Of a stretch of DNA of 64,000 nt, positions 1 through 9,484 are shown piece by piece. Within the stretch, counting starts at the first letter, position 1. Every line of letters begins with the position of its first letter. Source of the stretch: Actinomycetota bacterium. Lineage in GTDB: Bacteria; Actinomycetota; Actinomycetes; Mycobacteriales; Micromonosporaceae. The translations under genes and the position numbers were made by a program. The stretch is taken from assembly GCA_005885555.1 (NCBI GenBank), contig VAWN01000046.1, forward strand, positions 1 through 64,000. The letters are read 5' to 3'. The notes beneath the pieces are model-generated. The model was not told the origin of the DNA, did not search any database, and saw only the letters and a list, made by a program, of their open reading frames with translations.

Positions 1-1083
<1,083 letters not shown>

Positions 1084-1100
1084 CCGTCCCAGCAAGACAG

Positions 1101-1139
1101 CCGGGGCGGGTCGCGTGATGCGGCCCGCCCCGGTTGTTT
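1101..1139. terminator. Intrinsic terminator after groEL, probably bidirectional
   Basis: A 14-bp stem (1101-1114 with 1120-1133, one G-T pair) with a 5-nt loop, followed by TTGTTT. It lies between the groEL stop and the convergent small gene ending at 1146, so it can serve both. Confidence 0.85.
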
Positions 1140-1145
1140 CGTATG

Positions 1146-1412
1146 TCACCGGTTCGGCGGCTGGTTGCCCTTCTTGTTCTGCATCGACGTGGACTGCTGC
1201 GCCGCGGTCTTCGGCGTGGCCTTCGTGCGCATCGCGGTGGCGCCCTTGCCGGTACCGGTCTGGTTGGTGCCCGTCTCGTCGCCGATGTAGCCGATGTCCT
1301 CGGCCTCGATGTCGCCGCCGAAGGGCAGGCCGGCCGTGTCGTCAGCCAGGTCGTCGAGCTGGGCCTGCGTCTCGTTCCGGAGATTCTTCTCGGAATGGTT
1401 ACCTCGTGCCAT
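1146..1412 (-). CDS. Small hydrophilic protein of unknown function (88 aa)
   Basis: An 88-residue soluble protein with no membrane segment or signal peptide. It has an acidic middle (LDDLADDTAGLPFGGDIEAEDIGYIGDE) and a basic, Thr/Lys/Gln/Asn-rich tail (KATPKTAAQQ...NKKGNQPPNR), so it is probably partly disordered. The start is well supported: an AAGGAGG Shine-Dalgarno sequence at 1420-1426 sits 7 nt before the ATG. The gene converges on groEL and shares its terminator. I do not recognise a named family and infer no function. The perfect ribosome-binding site makes a real translated gene likely. Confidence 0.7.
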   Translation of the reverse strand: MARGNHSEKNLRNETQAQLDDLADDTAGLPFGGDIEAEDIGYIGDETGTNQTGTGKGATAMRTKATPKTAAQQSTSMQNKKGNQPPNR

Positions 1413-1535
1413 CTCTGGTCCTCCTTCCGGACGCCACCCACGCTAGGGCGGCCGGCCCGGCGTGTCCGGCAAACGGAGATACGTCCTGATATGCCGGATC
1501 CGCCAGGGCGGCGCGCGGCACCGGATCCGCCAGCA

Positions 1536-2864
1536 CTACCCGATCCGGGCGGCCTGAGCGGCGGCCTCCGCGTTGACCAGCCGGGCAGGCACGTCGGTGC
1601 GGCCGCAGGCGGCGCCGCCGGGAATCGGCGTCGCGGTGTTCATCAGCAGCGCCCGGGTACGCGGGAAGTCGCCGACCAGCGTCGAGTTGACCACCCACAG
1701 CAAAGCGACCACCCCGGCCACCTCGGCGGCCGCGACCGCCGCTCCGCTCACGGCGCCGTACCCGCCGCCGGCCAGCGCGGACACCACGTCCTCGCCGGGC
1801 GCGACGAGATCCAGCCGGCCCGCCCCGGCCAGCGGCGCCGCGCTGCCGGCCCGGTTCGCCGAGCCGACCGTCAGCACCCCCGGGTACCGTGCCGGTGGCG
1901 CGGCGAGCGAGCCGCACCGCACGACCGCGGTACTGGTCGGGGCTACCAGGAACATCCCCGCCTGGCTCAGTGCCCGTACCGCCGGCTGCAGGATCGACGC
2001 GTCGCAGTTCTCCAGTTGCGTGCAGGGCCATGAGCCGACCAGTACGTCGGCGGCGCGCGCCGGCCGGCCGTCGCGCAGCGGGTCCCCGCCGGTCGGGAAC
2101 GGCGCCAGCATGAACTGCAGGCAGCCCACGTAGCTGGCCGGGTCGCCGAGGGTACCGGGCGGTTCGGCGCAGCCGATCCAGCGGGCCCCCGGCGCGACGC
2201 CGATCCCGTTGCTGCCCACCGCCACGCCCAGCAGCGGGGTACCGTGCCCGGTCCGGTCGATCGGCAGGTGGGTACCGGTCCACGGGGCGTACCATCCGTC
2301 GTCCCCGGCCCGCCATGCGTCGCGCAGGGCCGGGTGGCTCCCGTCGGCGCCGCTGTCCGCGAGGCCGACGGTGATGCCCGGCCCGGTGACGCCGGTCGCC
2401 CACACCTTCGGGGCACCGATGGCGGCCAGGGTCGGCTGCGGGCGGCCGTCCACCGGTACCCGGTCGGCGGACCCCGGCGCCGGTACCGCGGCGGGCCGCG
2501 GGTTCAGCAGCACCCGGTCCACCTCCGGCCGGCGCGACAGCCAGTCCCGGATCGCCGCGTCGCCCTTCACCTCCAGCCCGTTGACCAGGTAGTACGGCGT
2601 GTACGACAGGTACAGGCTGGCGAGGTCGCGGCGCAGCGCCGCCTGGGTTCGGTTGGCGGTGTTCACCAGCCGGCGGTACACCTCGGCGCGGCGCGTCTGG
2701 ACGTCCCGGACGAACGTGAGGTCGGACAGGTCGGCCTGGGCCTTCATGACCACGAACAGCGTGTCGCGGTACCCGCCGGCGCCGGCCGCCGTCGCGCACC
2801 CGGTCAGCGTGGTCGCAGCGAGGAGTGCGGCGACGATCACACTGCGGGGGGTGCACCGGCCCAC
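1536..2864 (-). CDS. Subtilisin-like (S8 family) serine protease, lipoprotein
   Basis: 442 aa from a GTG at 2864. Residues 1-22 form a classic lipoprotein signal (GRCTPRS, hydrophobic stretch, lipobox L-T-G-C), so the mature protein should be anchored to the outer face of the membrane by Cys22. Subtilase features follow: the Asp region GITVGLADSGADGSHPAL, the His region IDRTGHGTPLLGVAVG, and a late Ser region around VSALAGGGYGAVSGAAVAAAEVAGVVALL. In the Ser region the usual G-T-S-M/F is replaced by S-G-A-A, so the nucleophile needs checking and the enzyme may be inactive. The 2864 start is chosen because TACAGT lies exactly 6 nt upstream (leaderless promoter) and the lipobox is correctly spaced; a longer start at 2906 would spoil the signal peptide. 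It is divergent from glpD. Confidence 0.85.
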   Translation of the reverse strand: MGRCTPRSVIVAALLAATTLTGCATAAGAGGYRDTLFVVMKAQADLSDLTFVRDVQTRRAEVYRRLVNTANRTQAALRRDLASLYLSYTPYYLVNGLEVKGDAAIRDWLSRRPEVDRVLLNPRPAAVPAPGSADRVPVDGRPQPTLAAIGAPKVWATGVTGPGITVGLADSGADGSHPALRDAWRAGDDGWYAPWTGTHLPIDRTGHGTPLLGVAVGSNGIGVAPGARWIGCAEPPGTLGDPASYVGCLQFMLAPFPTGGDPLRDGRPARAADVLVGSWPCTQLENCDASILQPAVRALSQAGMFLVAPTSTAVVRCGSLAAPPARYPGVLTVGSANRAGSAAPLAGAGRLDLVAPGEDVVSALAGGGYGAVSGAAVAAAEVAGVVALLWVVNSTLVGDFPRTRALLMNTATPIPGGAACGRTDVPARLVNAEAAAQAARIG

Positions 2865-2870
2865 AGTGGA

Positions 2871-2876
2871 ACTGTA
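2871..2876 (-). promoter_or_regulatory. Leaderless -10 box of the S8 protease
   Basis: TACAGT on the minus strand, 6 nt before GTG 2864, so transcription should start at the start codon. Confidence 0.6.
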
Positions 2877-2878
2877 GC

Positions 2879-2884
2879 TACCGT
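2879..2884 (+). promoter_or_regulatory. Leaderless -10 box of glpD
   Basis: TACCGT, 6 nt before GTG 2891. It lies 2 bp from the oppositely oriented box of the protease gene, giving a very compact divergent promoter pair. Confidence 0.6.
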
Positions 2885-2890
2885 GGACGG

Positions 2891-4678
2891 GTGCACCGTG
2901 ATCCAACAGTGTCCCGGTACCTGGCCGGTCGCCTGTCTCCGCAGCGCCGTGCCGCAGACCTCGACCGGCTGCGCCACGAGCGGTTCGACGTCCTTGTCAT
3001 CGGCGGTGGCGTCACCGGGGTCGGTGCCGCGCTCGACGCCGCCTCCCGCGGGCTGTCCGTCGCGCTGGTCGAGGCGGCGGACCTCGCGTCGGGTACCTCC
3101 AGCCGGTCCAGCAAGCTGATCCACGGCGGGCTGCGGTACCTGGAGCAGCTGGAGTTCGGGCTGGTGCACGAGGCGCTGCGCGAGCGCGGGCTGCTGTCCA
3201 CCCGGCTCGCCCCGCATCTGGTCCGGCCGCTGCCGATCCTGGTGCCGCTGGAGGTCGACGTGCGTGGCCCGGTCGGCCTCGCCGAGCGGATCTGGAACCG
3301 CACCTACTACGGCGCCGGTGTCGCGCTGTACGACGTGTTCGCCGGGCTCTTCGGTGGCGGCCGGGGCATGCCGCCGCACCGCCACCTGACCCGCTCCGGC
3401 GCCCGGCACCTGTTCCCGTCGCTGCGTGAGGAGCTCATCTCCGGCGCCGTCCGGTACTACGACGGGCAGGTCGACGACGCCCGGTACGTGGCGACGATGG
3501 CGCGCACCGCGGCCAGCCTGGGCGCCGCGATCGTGCCCAGCGCGCTGGTGGTCGGGCTCATCCGCGACGCCCGCGAGGTGACCGGCGCGACGGTGCGCGA
3601 CCAGGAGACCGCCGAGCTGCTGCGGGTCGGCGCCCGCACGGTGGTCGCCGCGACCGGGGTGTGGAGCAACGACATCTCCGCGATGGTGGGCGCGCGCCGT
3701 CCCGGGCTGCGGGTCCGCGCATCCAAGGGCGTCCATCTCGTGGTACCGCGGTCCGCGATCACCGGTGACGCCGGCCTGATCCTGCGCACGCCCACGTCGG
3801 TGCTGTTCGTGCTGCCGTGGGGCGGCCACTGGATCATCGGTACCACCGACACCGACTGGAGCCTGGACCGCGCCCACCCGGCCGCGTCCAGCCGTGACAT
3901 CGCGTACCTGCTCGACCAGGTGAACCACTGGCTGGACCGGCCGGTGTCCGCCGCGGACATCGAGGGCGTCTACGCGGGGCTTCGGCCGCTGCTGTCCGGC
4001 GAGGACGAGCAGACCTCGAAGCTGTCCCGGGAGCACGCCGTCGTCGAGCCGATGCTGGGCCTGATGCTGGTGGCCGGCGGGAAGTACACCACGTACCGGG
4101 TGATGGCCGCCGACGTCGTCGACCGCGCGGCCCGGCGGCTGAGCCCCGCGGTACCCCCGTCGCGCACCGACCAGCTTCCGCTGCTGGGCGCCGACGGGTA
4201 CCACCAGATGTGGACCAACCGGGCCGACCTCGCGCGCCGGCACGGCATCCCGGCCGGGGTCGTGGAGCACCTGCTGGAGCGGTACGGCAGCCTGGCGGTC
4301 GAGCTGCTCGACCTGATCGGCGCCCGGCCGGAGCTGGGGCGGCCGGTCACCGGTGCGCCCGAGTACCTCGCCGCCGAGGTCGTCTACGCCGCCTCGCACG
4401 AGGGTGCGCTGCACCTGGAGGACGCGCTGACCCGCCGTACCCGGATCTCCATCGAGACCGACCACCGCGGTGCCGCGAGCGCGCCGCAGGTGGCCGACCT
4501 GATGGGTGAGGTGCTCGGCTGGGACGCGGCCACCCGGCAGCGGGAGGTGGACCACTACCTGGCCCGGGTCGAGGCGGAGCGGGAGTCGCAGCGGATGCCC
4601 GACGACCTGACCGCCGACGCCGCGCGGCTCGGCGCGCCGGAGGTGCGGGCGGCGGCCCGCGAGGTGTCCACACCCTAA
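2891..4678 (+). CDS. glpD: Aerobic glycerol-3-phosphate dehydrogenase GlpD
   Basis: FAD-dependent oxidation of sn-glycerol-3-phosphate to dihydroxyacetone phosphate, passing electrons to menaquinone at the inner face of the membrane. 595 aa from GTG 2891, normal for the family. The N-terminal dinucleotide fold has GGGVTG at residues 38-43 and the diagnostic GTSSRSSKLIHGGLRYLEQ. Mid-protein motifs include WGGHWIIGTTDTDW and the DAO-type GGKYTTYR. The C-terminal DAO_C helical domain is present (HEGALHLEDALTRRTRI). The start is inferred from TACCGT 6 nt upstream; an alternative GTG is at 2909. No glpF or glpK is adjacent, so the gene stands alone. Confidence 0.95.
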   Translation: MHRDPTVSRYLAGRLSPQRRAADLDRLRHERFDVLVIGGGVTGVGAALDAASRGLSVALVEAADLASGTSSRSSKLIHGGLRYLEQLEFGLVHEALRERGLLSTRLAPHLVRPLPILVPLEVDVRGPVGLAERIWNRTYYGAGVALYDVFAGLFGGGRGMPPHRHLTRSGARHLFPSLREELISGAVRYYDGQVDDARYVATMARTAASLGAAIVPSALVVGLIRDAREVTGATVRDQETAELLRVGARTVVAATGVWSNDISAMVGARRPGLRVRASKGVHLVVPRSAITGDAGLILRTPTSVLFVLPWGGHWIIGTTDTDWSLDRAHPAASSRDIAYLLDQVNHWLDRPVSAADIEGVYAGLRPLLSGEDEQTSKLSREHAVVEPMLGLMLVAGGKYTTYRVMAADVVDRAARRLSPAVPPSRTDQLPLLGADGYHQMWTNRADLARRHGIPAGVVEHLLERYGSLAVELLDLIGARPELGRPVTGAPEYLAAEVVYAASHEGALHLEDALTRRTRISIETDHRGAASAPQVADLMGEVLGWDAATRQREVDHYLARVEAERESQRMPDDLTADAARLGAPEVRAAAREVSTP

Positions 4679-4775
4679 CTGGACGGAATCTTTACTCGGT
4701 ATCGGTGCCGCCGCCGTGCTCGCCGCGGGGTCGCGCTGACCGCCACGATGGCCAGCGCCGCGGTCTGCCTGTGGA

Positions 4776-6419
4776 TTACGCGGACAACACGTCGTCGGCA
4801 TCGACGATGGTGTATGCGTATCCCTGTTCGGCGAGGAACCGTTGCCGGTGCGCGGCGTACTCGGTGTCGATGGTGTCGCGCGCCACGACCGCATAGAAGT
4901 GCGCCTGGCGACCGTCGGACTTCGGGCGCAGTACCCGGCCCAGCCGCTGTGCCTCCTCCTGGCGCGAGCCGAAGGTACCGGACACCTGGATCGCCACCGC
5001 CGCCTCCGGCAGGTCGATGGAGAAGTTGCCCACGCGGGAAATCACCAGCGTCCGCAGGGTACCCGCGCGGAACTCGTCGAACAGCCGCTCCCGCTGCTTC
5101 GTCGTCGTGGCGCCCTCGACCACCGGTGCGTCGAGGTACTCGGCGAGCTCGTGCAACTGGTCGAGGTACCCGCCGATGACCAGTACCTGTTCGTCGGGGT
5201 GCCGCCGCACGAGCGCCTGTACCACCGGCAGCTTCGTGCGCGCGGTCGCCGCCATGCGGTACCGCTCGTCGGGTTCGGCGGTCGCGTAGGCCATCCGTTC
5301 GGTATCGGTCAGGGTGACCCGCACCTCGACGCACGAGGCCGGCGCGATCCAGCCCTGCGACTCGATGTCCTTCCACGGCGCGTCGTACCGCTTCGGCCCG
5401 ATCAGCGAGAACACGTCGCCCTCCCGGCCGTCCTCGCGTACGAGCGTCGCGGTCAACCCGAGCCGCCGCCGCGCCTGCAGGTCGGCGGTGAACCGGAAGA
5501 TGGGCGCCGGCAGCAGATGCACCTCGTCGTAGATGACCAGGCCCCAGTCGCGCGCACCGAACAGGTCCAGGTGCGGGAAGGTACCGCCGCGTCGGGTGGT
5601 CAGCACCTGGTACGTCGCGATGGTGACCGGCCGGATCTCCTTGCGCTCGCCGGAGTACTCGCCGATCTCCTCCTCGGTCAGCGAGGTACGGGAGAGCAGC
5701 TCGCGCTTCCACTGCCGGCCGGCGACCGTGTTCGTCACGAGGATCAGCGTGGTGGCGCTCGCCTGCGCCATCGCCGCCGCGCCGACCAGGGTCTTACCGG
5801 CACCGCAGGGCAGTACCACCACACCGGAACCGCCGGCCCAGAAGTGCTCGACCGCCTCGCGCTGGTAGGACCGCAGCGTCCAGCCGTCCTCGACCAGTGT
5901 GATGGGGTGCGCCTCGCCGTCGACGTACCCGGCCAGGTCCTCGGCCGGCCAGCCGAGCTTGAGCAGCGCCTGCTTCAGCCGGCCCCGCTCGGACGGGTGC
6001 ACCGCGATGGTGTCCGGGTCGACGTGACCGCCGAGCATGCCGGCGAGCTTCTTCGACTTGGCGACCTCGACGAGCACCGCCCGGTCCAGGCCGCGCAGCA
6101 CCAGACCGTGTGCCGGGTCGTTGGCCAGCTGCAGCCGCCCGTACCGGTCCATCGTCTCGGCCACGTCGACGAGCAGCGCGTGCGGCACCGGGTACCGCGA
6201 GAACCGCAGCAGCGCATCGACGACCGACTCCGCGTCGTGCCCGGCCGCGCGGGCGTTCCACAGGCCCAGCGGCGTCAACCGGTACGTGTGCACGTGTTCC
6301 GGCGAGCGTTCCAGCTCGGCGAACGGCGCGATGGCCATGCGGCAGGCCAGCGCGTCGGGATGGTCGACCTCCAGCAGGAGTGTCTTGTCGGACTGCACGA
6401 TCAGGGGGCCACCGGGCAC
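4776..6419 (-). CDS. xpb: XPB-type superfamily 2 DNA helicase
   Basis: ATP-dependent 3'-5' DNA helicase of the bacterial/archaeal XPB family, expected in DNA repair. 547 aa, normal length. It has an N-terminal damage-recognition-like region (IVQSDKTLLLEVDHPDA) and then the helicase core: Walker A PCGAGKT (GAGKT at 206-210), DEVH box at 298-301, motif LTATLVRED with the XPB-specific RED at 328-330, and motif VI QEEAQRLGRVLRPK. The tail IDTEYAAHRQRFLAEQGYAYTIVDADD is typical of mycobacterial XPB. The GTG start is preceded by CAGACT 7 nt upstream, a one-off match to the leaderless -10 pattern. The large helicase-associated gene lies upstream on the same strand, a pairing also seen in mycobacteria. 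Confidence 0.95.
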   Translation of the reverse strand: MPGGPLIVQSDKTLLLEVDHPDALACRMAIAPFAELERSPEHVHTYRLTPLGLWNARAAGHDAESVVDALLRFSRYPVPHALLVDVAETMDRYGRLQLANDPAHGLVLRGLDRAVLVEVAKSKKLAGMLGGHVDPDTIAVHPSERGRLKQALLKLGWPAEDLAGYVDGEAHPITLVEDGWTLRSYQREAVEHFWAGGSGVVVLPCGAGKTLVGAAAMAQASATTLILVTNTVAGRQWKRELLSRTSLTEEEIGEYSGERKEIRPVTIATYQVLTTRRGGTFPHLDLFGARDWGLVIYDEVHLLPAPIFRFTADLQARRRLGLTATLVREDGREGDVFSLIGPKRYDAPWKDIESQGWIAPASCVEVRVTLTDTERMAYATAEPDERYRMAATARTKLPVVQALVRRHPDEQVLVIGGYLDQLHELAEYLDAPVVEGATTTKQRERLFDEFRAGTLRTLVISRVGNFSIDLPEAAVAIQVSGTFGSRQEEAQRLGRVLRPKSDGRQAHFYAVVARDTIDTEYAAHRQRFLAEQGYAYTIVDADDVLSA

Positions 6420-6682
6420 GCGGTCCAGTCTGCCACGGCGGAAGAATCCGCCGGGGCGTGCAACCTTTCGCGCCCGAGAGGCGTCTATGAGTCAGAGCCG
6501 GCAGCCAGCCGGCTCCGATCGGCGCCTGAGCGGGAATGCGTTCGGGCCGCGACTGTGGTCGTGCGGGTGGGGACGACCCGGGCGGGGCGTTGGGTTGGGT
6601 GGCCCGTCGGCGCGGCAACGGGGGCGAGCGCATCCGCCTCGGCGGTGGTACCTCAGCCGCTGCCGAGTGCCGGTCCGGGCGC
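6420..6682. other. Intergenic stretch between the XPB gene and its upstream partner
   Basis: No convincing gene. It carries the presumed XPB promoter at its left end and a perfect 8-bp inverted repeat (GAGCCGGC/GCCGGCTC, 6495-6515). The rest is GC-rich sequence without a credible ribosome-binding site. Confidence 0.5.
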
Positions 6683-6715
6683 GCGGGTCCCCGACGGTGG
6701 GTGGCGGGGACCCGC
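6683..6715 (-). terminator. Hairpin terminator downstream of the helicase-associated gene
   Basis: Perfect 10-bp stem (6683-6692 with 6706-6715) beginning 13 nt past the stop of the minus-strand gene ending at 6728. There is no T-run. It suggests XPB is transcribed separately. Confidence 0.5.
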
Positions 6716-6727
6716 CGCCGTCACGTC

Positions 6728-9109
6728 TCAGGAACCCTGCTCCACAACTGCTGCCGTGATGCGGTGTAAAGCGAACGTGTGCAACGTTTCGGTGCGTTCG
6801 TCCTCGGCGCGCAGGTAGCCGGCACCGATCGACACCGGGCGGACCAGGCGGGCCGCGGTGCCGCCGTGCGAGTCCACGTAGCCGACCCAGACGCGGGTGC
6901 GGTCCCGGACGGCCTGTTGCAGTACCGCCATCGCCTGCGTGAGTTCCTGCGCGCCACCGTTGCCGGCGACCCGGAGGCTGGCCGGTGCGCGGCGGGTGGC
7001 GCGGGCCTCCTCGACGCGGCGCAGTTGCTCGATGATGCCGGCGATCCGGGGTGGCGGCAGCGGCCGCTGGTCGTCCAGCAGGGTACGGGGACTGGCCGGC
7101 GCGCGGCGGGCCGGCGCCCGGCGGGCCCGCGGACGGCGCAGTACCGCGGCCCCGGTCGCGTCCTCCGGCACCGGGGCGTACCCGTTGTCCCGCAACGTGT
7201 TCAGCAGCCGGCCCGAGGTGAACGGGGTGGCCAGTACCGTCGGCGCGAGCCGGCGCAGTTGCAGGTCGGCCAGCCGCCGGTCGGCGATCAGCTCGGCGAG
7301 CAGCGACTCGTCCTCGCTGCGCAGGTAGGCACCGGCCGAGCCGACCCGCATCCCGCCATGCCGGCGCGCGACGTCGTCGACGAGGTAGGTCAGCGCCTGC
7401 GGAACCGGGGTACGGGACCGGCGCGCGAACAGCCCGTGCAGGTCGGCCGGAAGGTACCCGGCGTCGAGCGCGCCACGGATGCTGTCGGCGGTGATGCGGT
7501 ACACGTTGGCGGATTCCGGCTCCGCGGTCAGGGCCAGCTCGCCGGCCAGATCGGGGGCGGGCGGTCCGGGCACCACGACGGTCAGGTCGGCCTGGACGAG
7601 CACATGGTCGACCGGTGGGGGTACCAGCTTGTCCAGCGCCGCAACCGCCGCGGACCCGACCGGGCCGGCCGCGGACAGTACCCCCAACGGATCCGCGTCG
7701 GGGTCGCGCCGCGCCGCGGCGAGCAGCTCGTCGAGCAGCGCGCGCCCGTAGCCGGTGAGCGCGCCGAACCCGGTTACGCCCAGCTGCGCCGCCTCGGCGA
7801 GCGCCGCCCGTACCGCCTCCGCTCGCACCCGCTCGCCGGCCGTCGCGTACCGCCGCGGCGAGCGCCACGCCAGCACTTCGAGCACCTGGCCGGCCTCGGG
7901 TGCGGCGCTGGGCTTGCCGTCAGCGAGCACCGCCAGCGCGGCGGCGCGCAGCCCCGGCGCGCCGAGCCGCTCCAGCTCGGGTGCCAGGGCGCCGAGCGGC
8001 CGGTCGCGCTCGTCGCGCCGGCCCACCAGGCTCGGCTGGCGCGGCATGGTCAGCCAGGCGCGGGCGAGCGCGGTCCACCGGGTTGCGATCGACCGGCCGC
8101 GCCACGCGTCGTATCCGGCGGTCGGGAGGAAGGCCGGCTCGCCGCCGTACTCCCCGTCGGTCTCGCCGAGCAGGCCGGCGGCGGAGGTGACCTCGACCAG
8201 TACCCCCGTGGTGTTCTCCGGCAGGCCCAGGCCGCGCGCGAGCCGGCGCAGGTCGCGCACGCCCAGCCCGCCGGACTTCAGCCCCGGCGCCGGGTCCGCG
8301 GACAGCGCCTCCAGCAGCGCCTCGGCGTGCCGGACCGCCTCCATCGCCTGCCCGGCGCCGGCCGAGTCGACCGCGTCGGCGGCGCGCACCGGCGCGTCCG
8401 GCACGGGCGGCGCCGGGTGCAGCGGGCCGAGCGGACCCACCTCGCGGCGCAGCAGCACGCCGACCTCGCGGGGCAGCTCCACGGTGGTCTCGGTGACCGG
8501 CACGAGCAGGTCGGCGGCGACCAGCCAGCCGACCGGGCTGTCCGGGTCGGTGGTGGCGCCGGCCGCGGCGGTGCCCACCGGCGGGCCGGCGGCGAGCCGG
8601 TCGAGGACCGCGCGCGACGCCGGCGGCGCCGCGAGCACGGTGCGGCGCAGGCCGGCCGGGTCCGCGCACCGGGCCGCCGCGGCGGGGTCCAGCTCGGCCG
8701 CGGGTCGGCCCAGCCCGGCAGGGTACGGGGAGCTGACCTCGTCCACGGCCGGTACCACGCGCAGCTCGTCATCGGTCCCGTGCACCACGAGCAACGCGCG
8801 CAGCCGCTCGATCGCGTCGCGCACCGCGCCCGGGTCGGGTGCCGGTCGGGCGGCGGCGGCCAGTGCGAGTACCGCGTCGACGCTCGCGACCCCGTCGACC
8901 CGGGCCAGCCGGATCGCATCGAGGATCTCCAGCGTGAACCGGTCCAGCGGATCGAGCGCCCGCGCCACCGACCCCCGCGCCTGCGCCCGGGCGGCGAGCG
9001 CGGTCAGGTCGGCCGGTACCGGTACCACCAGGTCCGGGCGCAGTCGTACCAGCGCAGCCAGCTCCTCGTCGGGCAGCGAGCGCATCTGGTCGGCAAGTCC
9101 GGAGGTCAT
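6728..9109 (-). CDS. Large helicase-associated protein, XPB partner (Helicase_C_3-like)
   Basis: 793 aa from ATG 9109 (a TTG at 9115 is also possible). It resembles the large conserved actinobacterial protein encoded next to XPB, with an N-terminal helical part (MRSLPDEELAALVRLRPDLV) and a central helicase-associated region. No Walker A is visible, so it is probably not itself an NTPase. The last 70 residues (WVGYVDSHGGTAARLVRPVSIGAGYL...ERTETLHTFALHRI) have the spacing of a WYL-like domain, a ligand- or nucleic-acid-sensing module in bacterial regulators. TAGCGT lies 8 nt before the ATG, suggesting leaderless transcription. The role is inferred: accessory or regulatory partner of XPB in DNA repair. 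Confidence 0.85.
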   Translation of the reverse strand: MTSGLADQMRSLPDEELAALVRLRPDLVVPVPADLTALAARAQARGSVARALDPLDRFTLEILDAIRLARVDGVASVDAVLALAAAARPAPDPGAVRDAIERLRALLVVHGTDDELRVVPAVDEVSSPYPAGLGRPAAELDPAAAARCADPAGLRRTVLAAPPASRAVLDRLAAGPPVGTAAAGATTDPDSPVGWLVAADLLVPVTETTVELPREVGVLLRREVGPLGPLHPAPPVPDAPVRAADAVDSAGAGQAMEAVRHAEALLEALSADPAPGLKSGGLGVRDLRRLARGLGLPENTTGVLVEVTSAAGLLGETDGEYGGEPAFLPTAGYDAWRGRSIATRWTALARAWLTMPRQPSLVGRRDERDRPLGALAPELERLGAPGLRAAALAVLADGKPSAAPEAGQVLEVLAWRSPRRYATAGERVRAEAVRAALAEAAQLGVTGFGALTGYGRALLDELLAAARRDPDADPLGVLSAAGPVGSAAVAALDKLVPPPVDHVLVQADLTVVVPGPPAPDLAGELALTAEPESANVYRITADSIRGALDAGYLPADLHGLFARRSRTPVPQALTYLVDDVARRHGGMRVGSAGAYLRSEDESLLAELIADRRLADLQLRRLAPTVLATPFTSGRLLNTLRDNGYAPVPEDATGAAVLRRPRARRAPARRAPASPRTLLDDQRPLPPPRIAGIIEQLRRVEEARATRRAPASLRVAGNGGAQELTQAMAVLQQAVRDRTRVWVGYVDSHGGTAARLVRPVSIGAGYLRAEDERTETLHTFALHRITAAVVEQGS

Positions 9110-9204
9110 CGTCAACTACGCTACCTGCCGACGCCCCCGGCCTGCCGGCCTCGGTGATGTGACAGACTTGTTCCCGACGGCCGCACCGAGACCGAGGAGC
9201 GAGG

Positions 9205-9450
9205 ATGGCGTCCACGCCCAGGCACGTGGAGTCCGACGAGGAAGCCGCCCTGACCGCGGTGATCGCGGAGAAGCGGCCGGTCCTTCCGAGCCGGGCGCGC
9301 GTCGTCCCCGCGGACAGGCTGCCGGTCAGCGAGTTCGCGTTCGACCGGATGGGCGCCGCCTCGCCGTTCGGCGACGACGTGAGCCTTCCGATGCCGGTCG
9401 AGCGGCTGACGTACACCCACCCCAGCGAGGAGGGAAGACGGCGCGTCTGA
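9205..9450 (+). CDS. Small conserved protein (81 aa), unknown function
   Basis: A short soluble protein starting MASTPRHVESDEEAALTAV, with an acidic N-terminus and a proline/hydrophobic C-terminal half (FGDDVSLPMPVERLTYTHPSEE). There is no signal peptide or membrane segment. ATG 9205 has GAGGAG/GAGG ribosome-binding sequences just upstream. It is divergent from the XPB-partner gene, and a small protein occupies the comparable place in mycobacteria. The C-terminal codons and the stop lie inside a 38-bp sequence repeated exactly at 26983-27020, so the end of the protein (EEGRRRV) may have been rewritten by that repeat. Confidence 0.6.
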   Translation: MASTPRHVESDEEAALTAVIAEKRPVLPSRARVVPADRLPVSEFAFDRMGAASPFGDDVSLPMPVERLTYTHPSEEGRRRV

Positions 9451-9467
9451 GCGCCGCGAAGCGAGCG
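9430..9467. repeat. 38-bp dispersed repeat, copy 1
   Basis: Identical over 38 bp to 26983-27020. It contains the palindrome AGACGGCGCGTCT. In both copies the element lies at the 3' end of a gene; here it supplies the stop codon of the 81-aa gene. Confidence 0.8.
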
Positions 9468-9484
9468 GACGGGGCAGTGCTGAG

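Noticed and set aside
1490-1535. Direct repeat CCGGATCCGCCAG (two copies) between the small gene and the protease
   Set aside because: Short and isolated; could be chance or a local duplication, with no linked feature.
2837-4894. Long open frame antisense to glpD (and many similar long antisense frames, e.g. at 531-1073, 6779-9157, 11684-13762, 14875-16722)
   Set aside because: Third-position G/C bias leaves antisense frames open. The translations are low-complexity Arg/Pro/Gly/His/Val text with no family motifs, and lie opposite well-identified genes.
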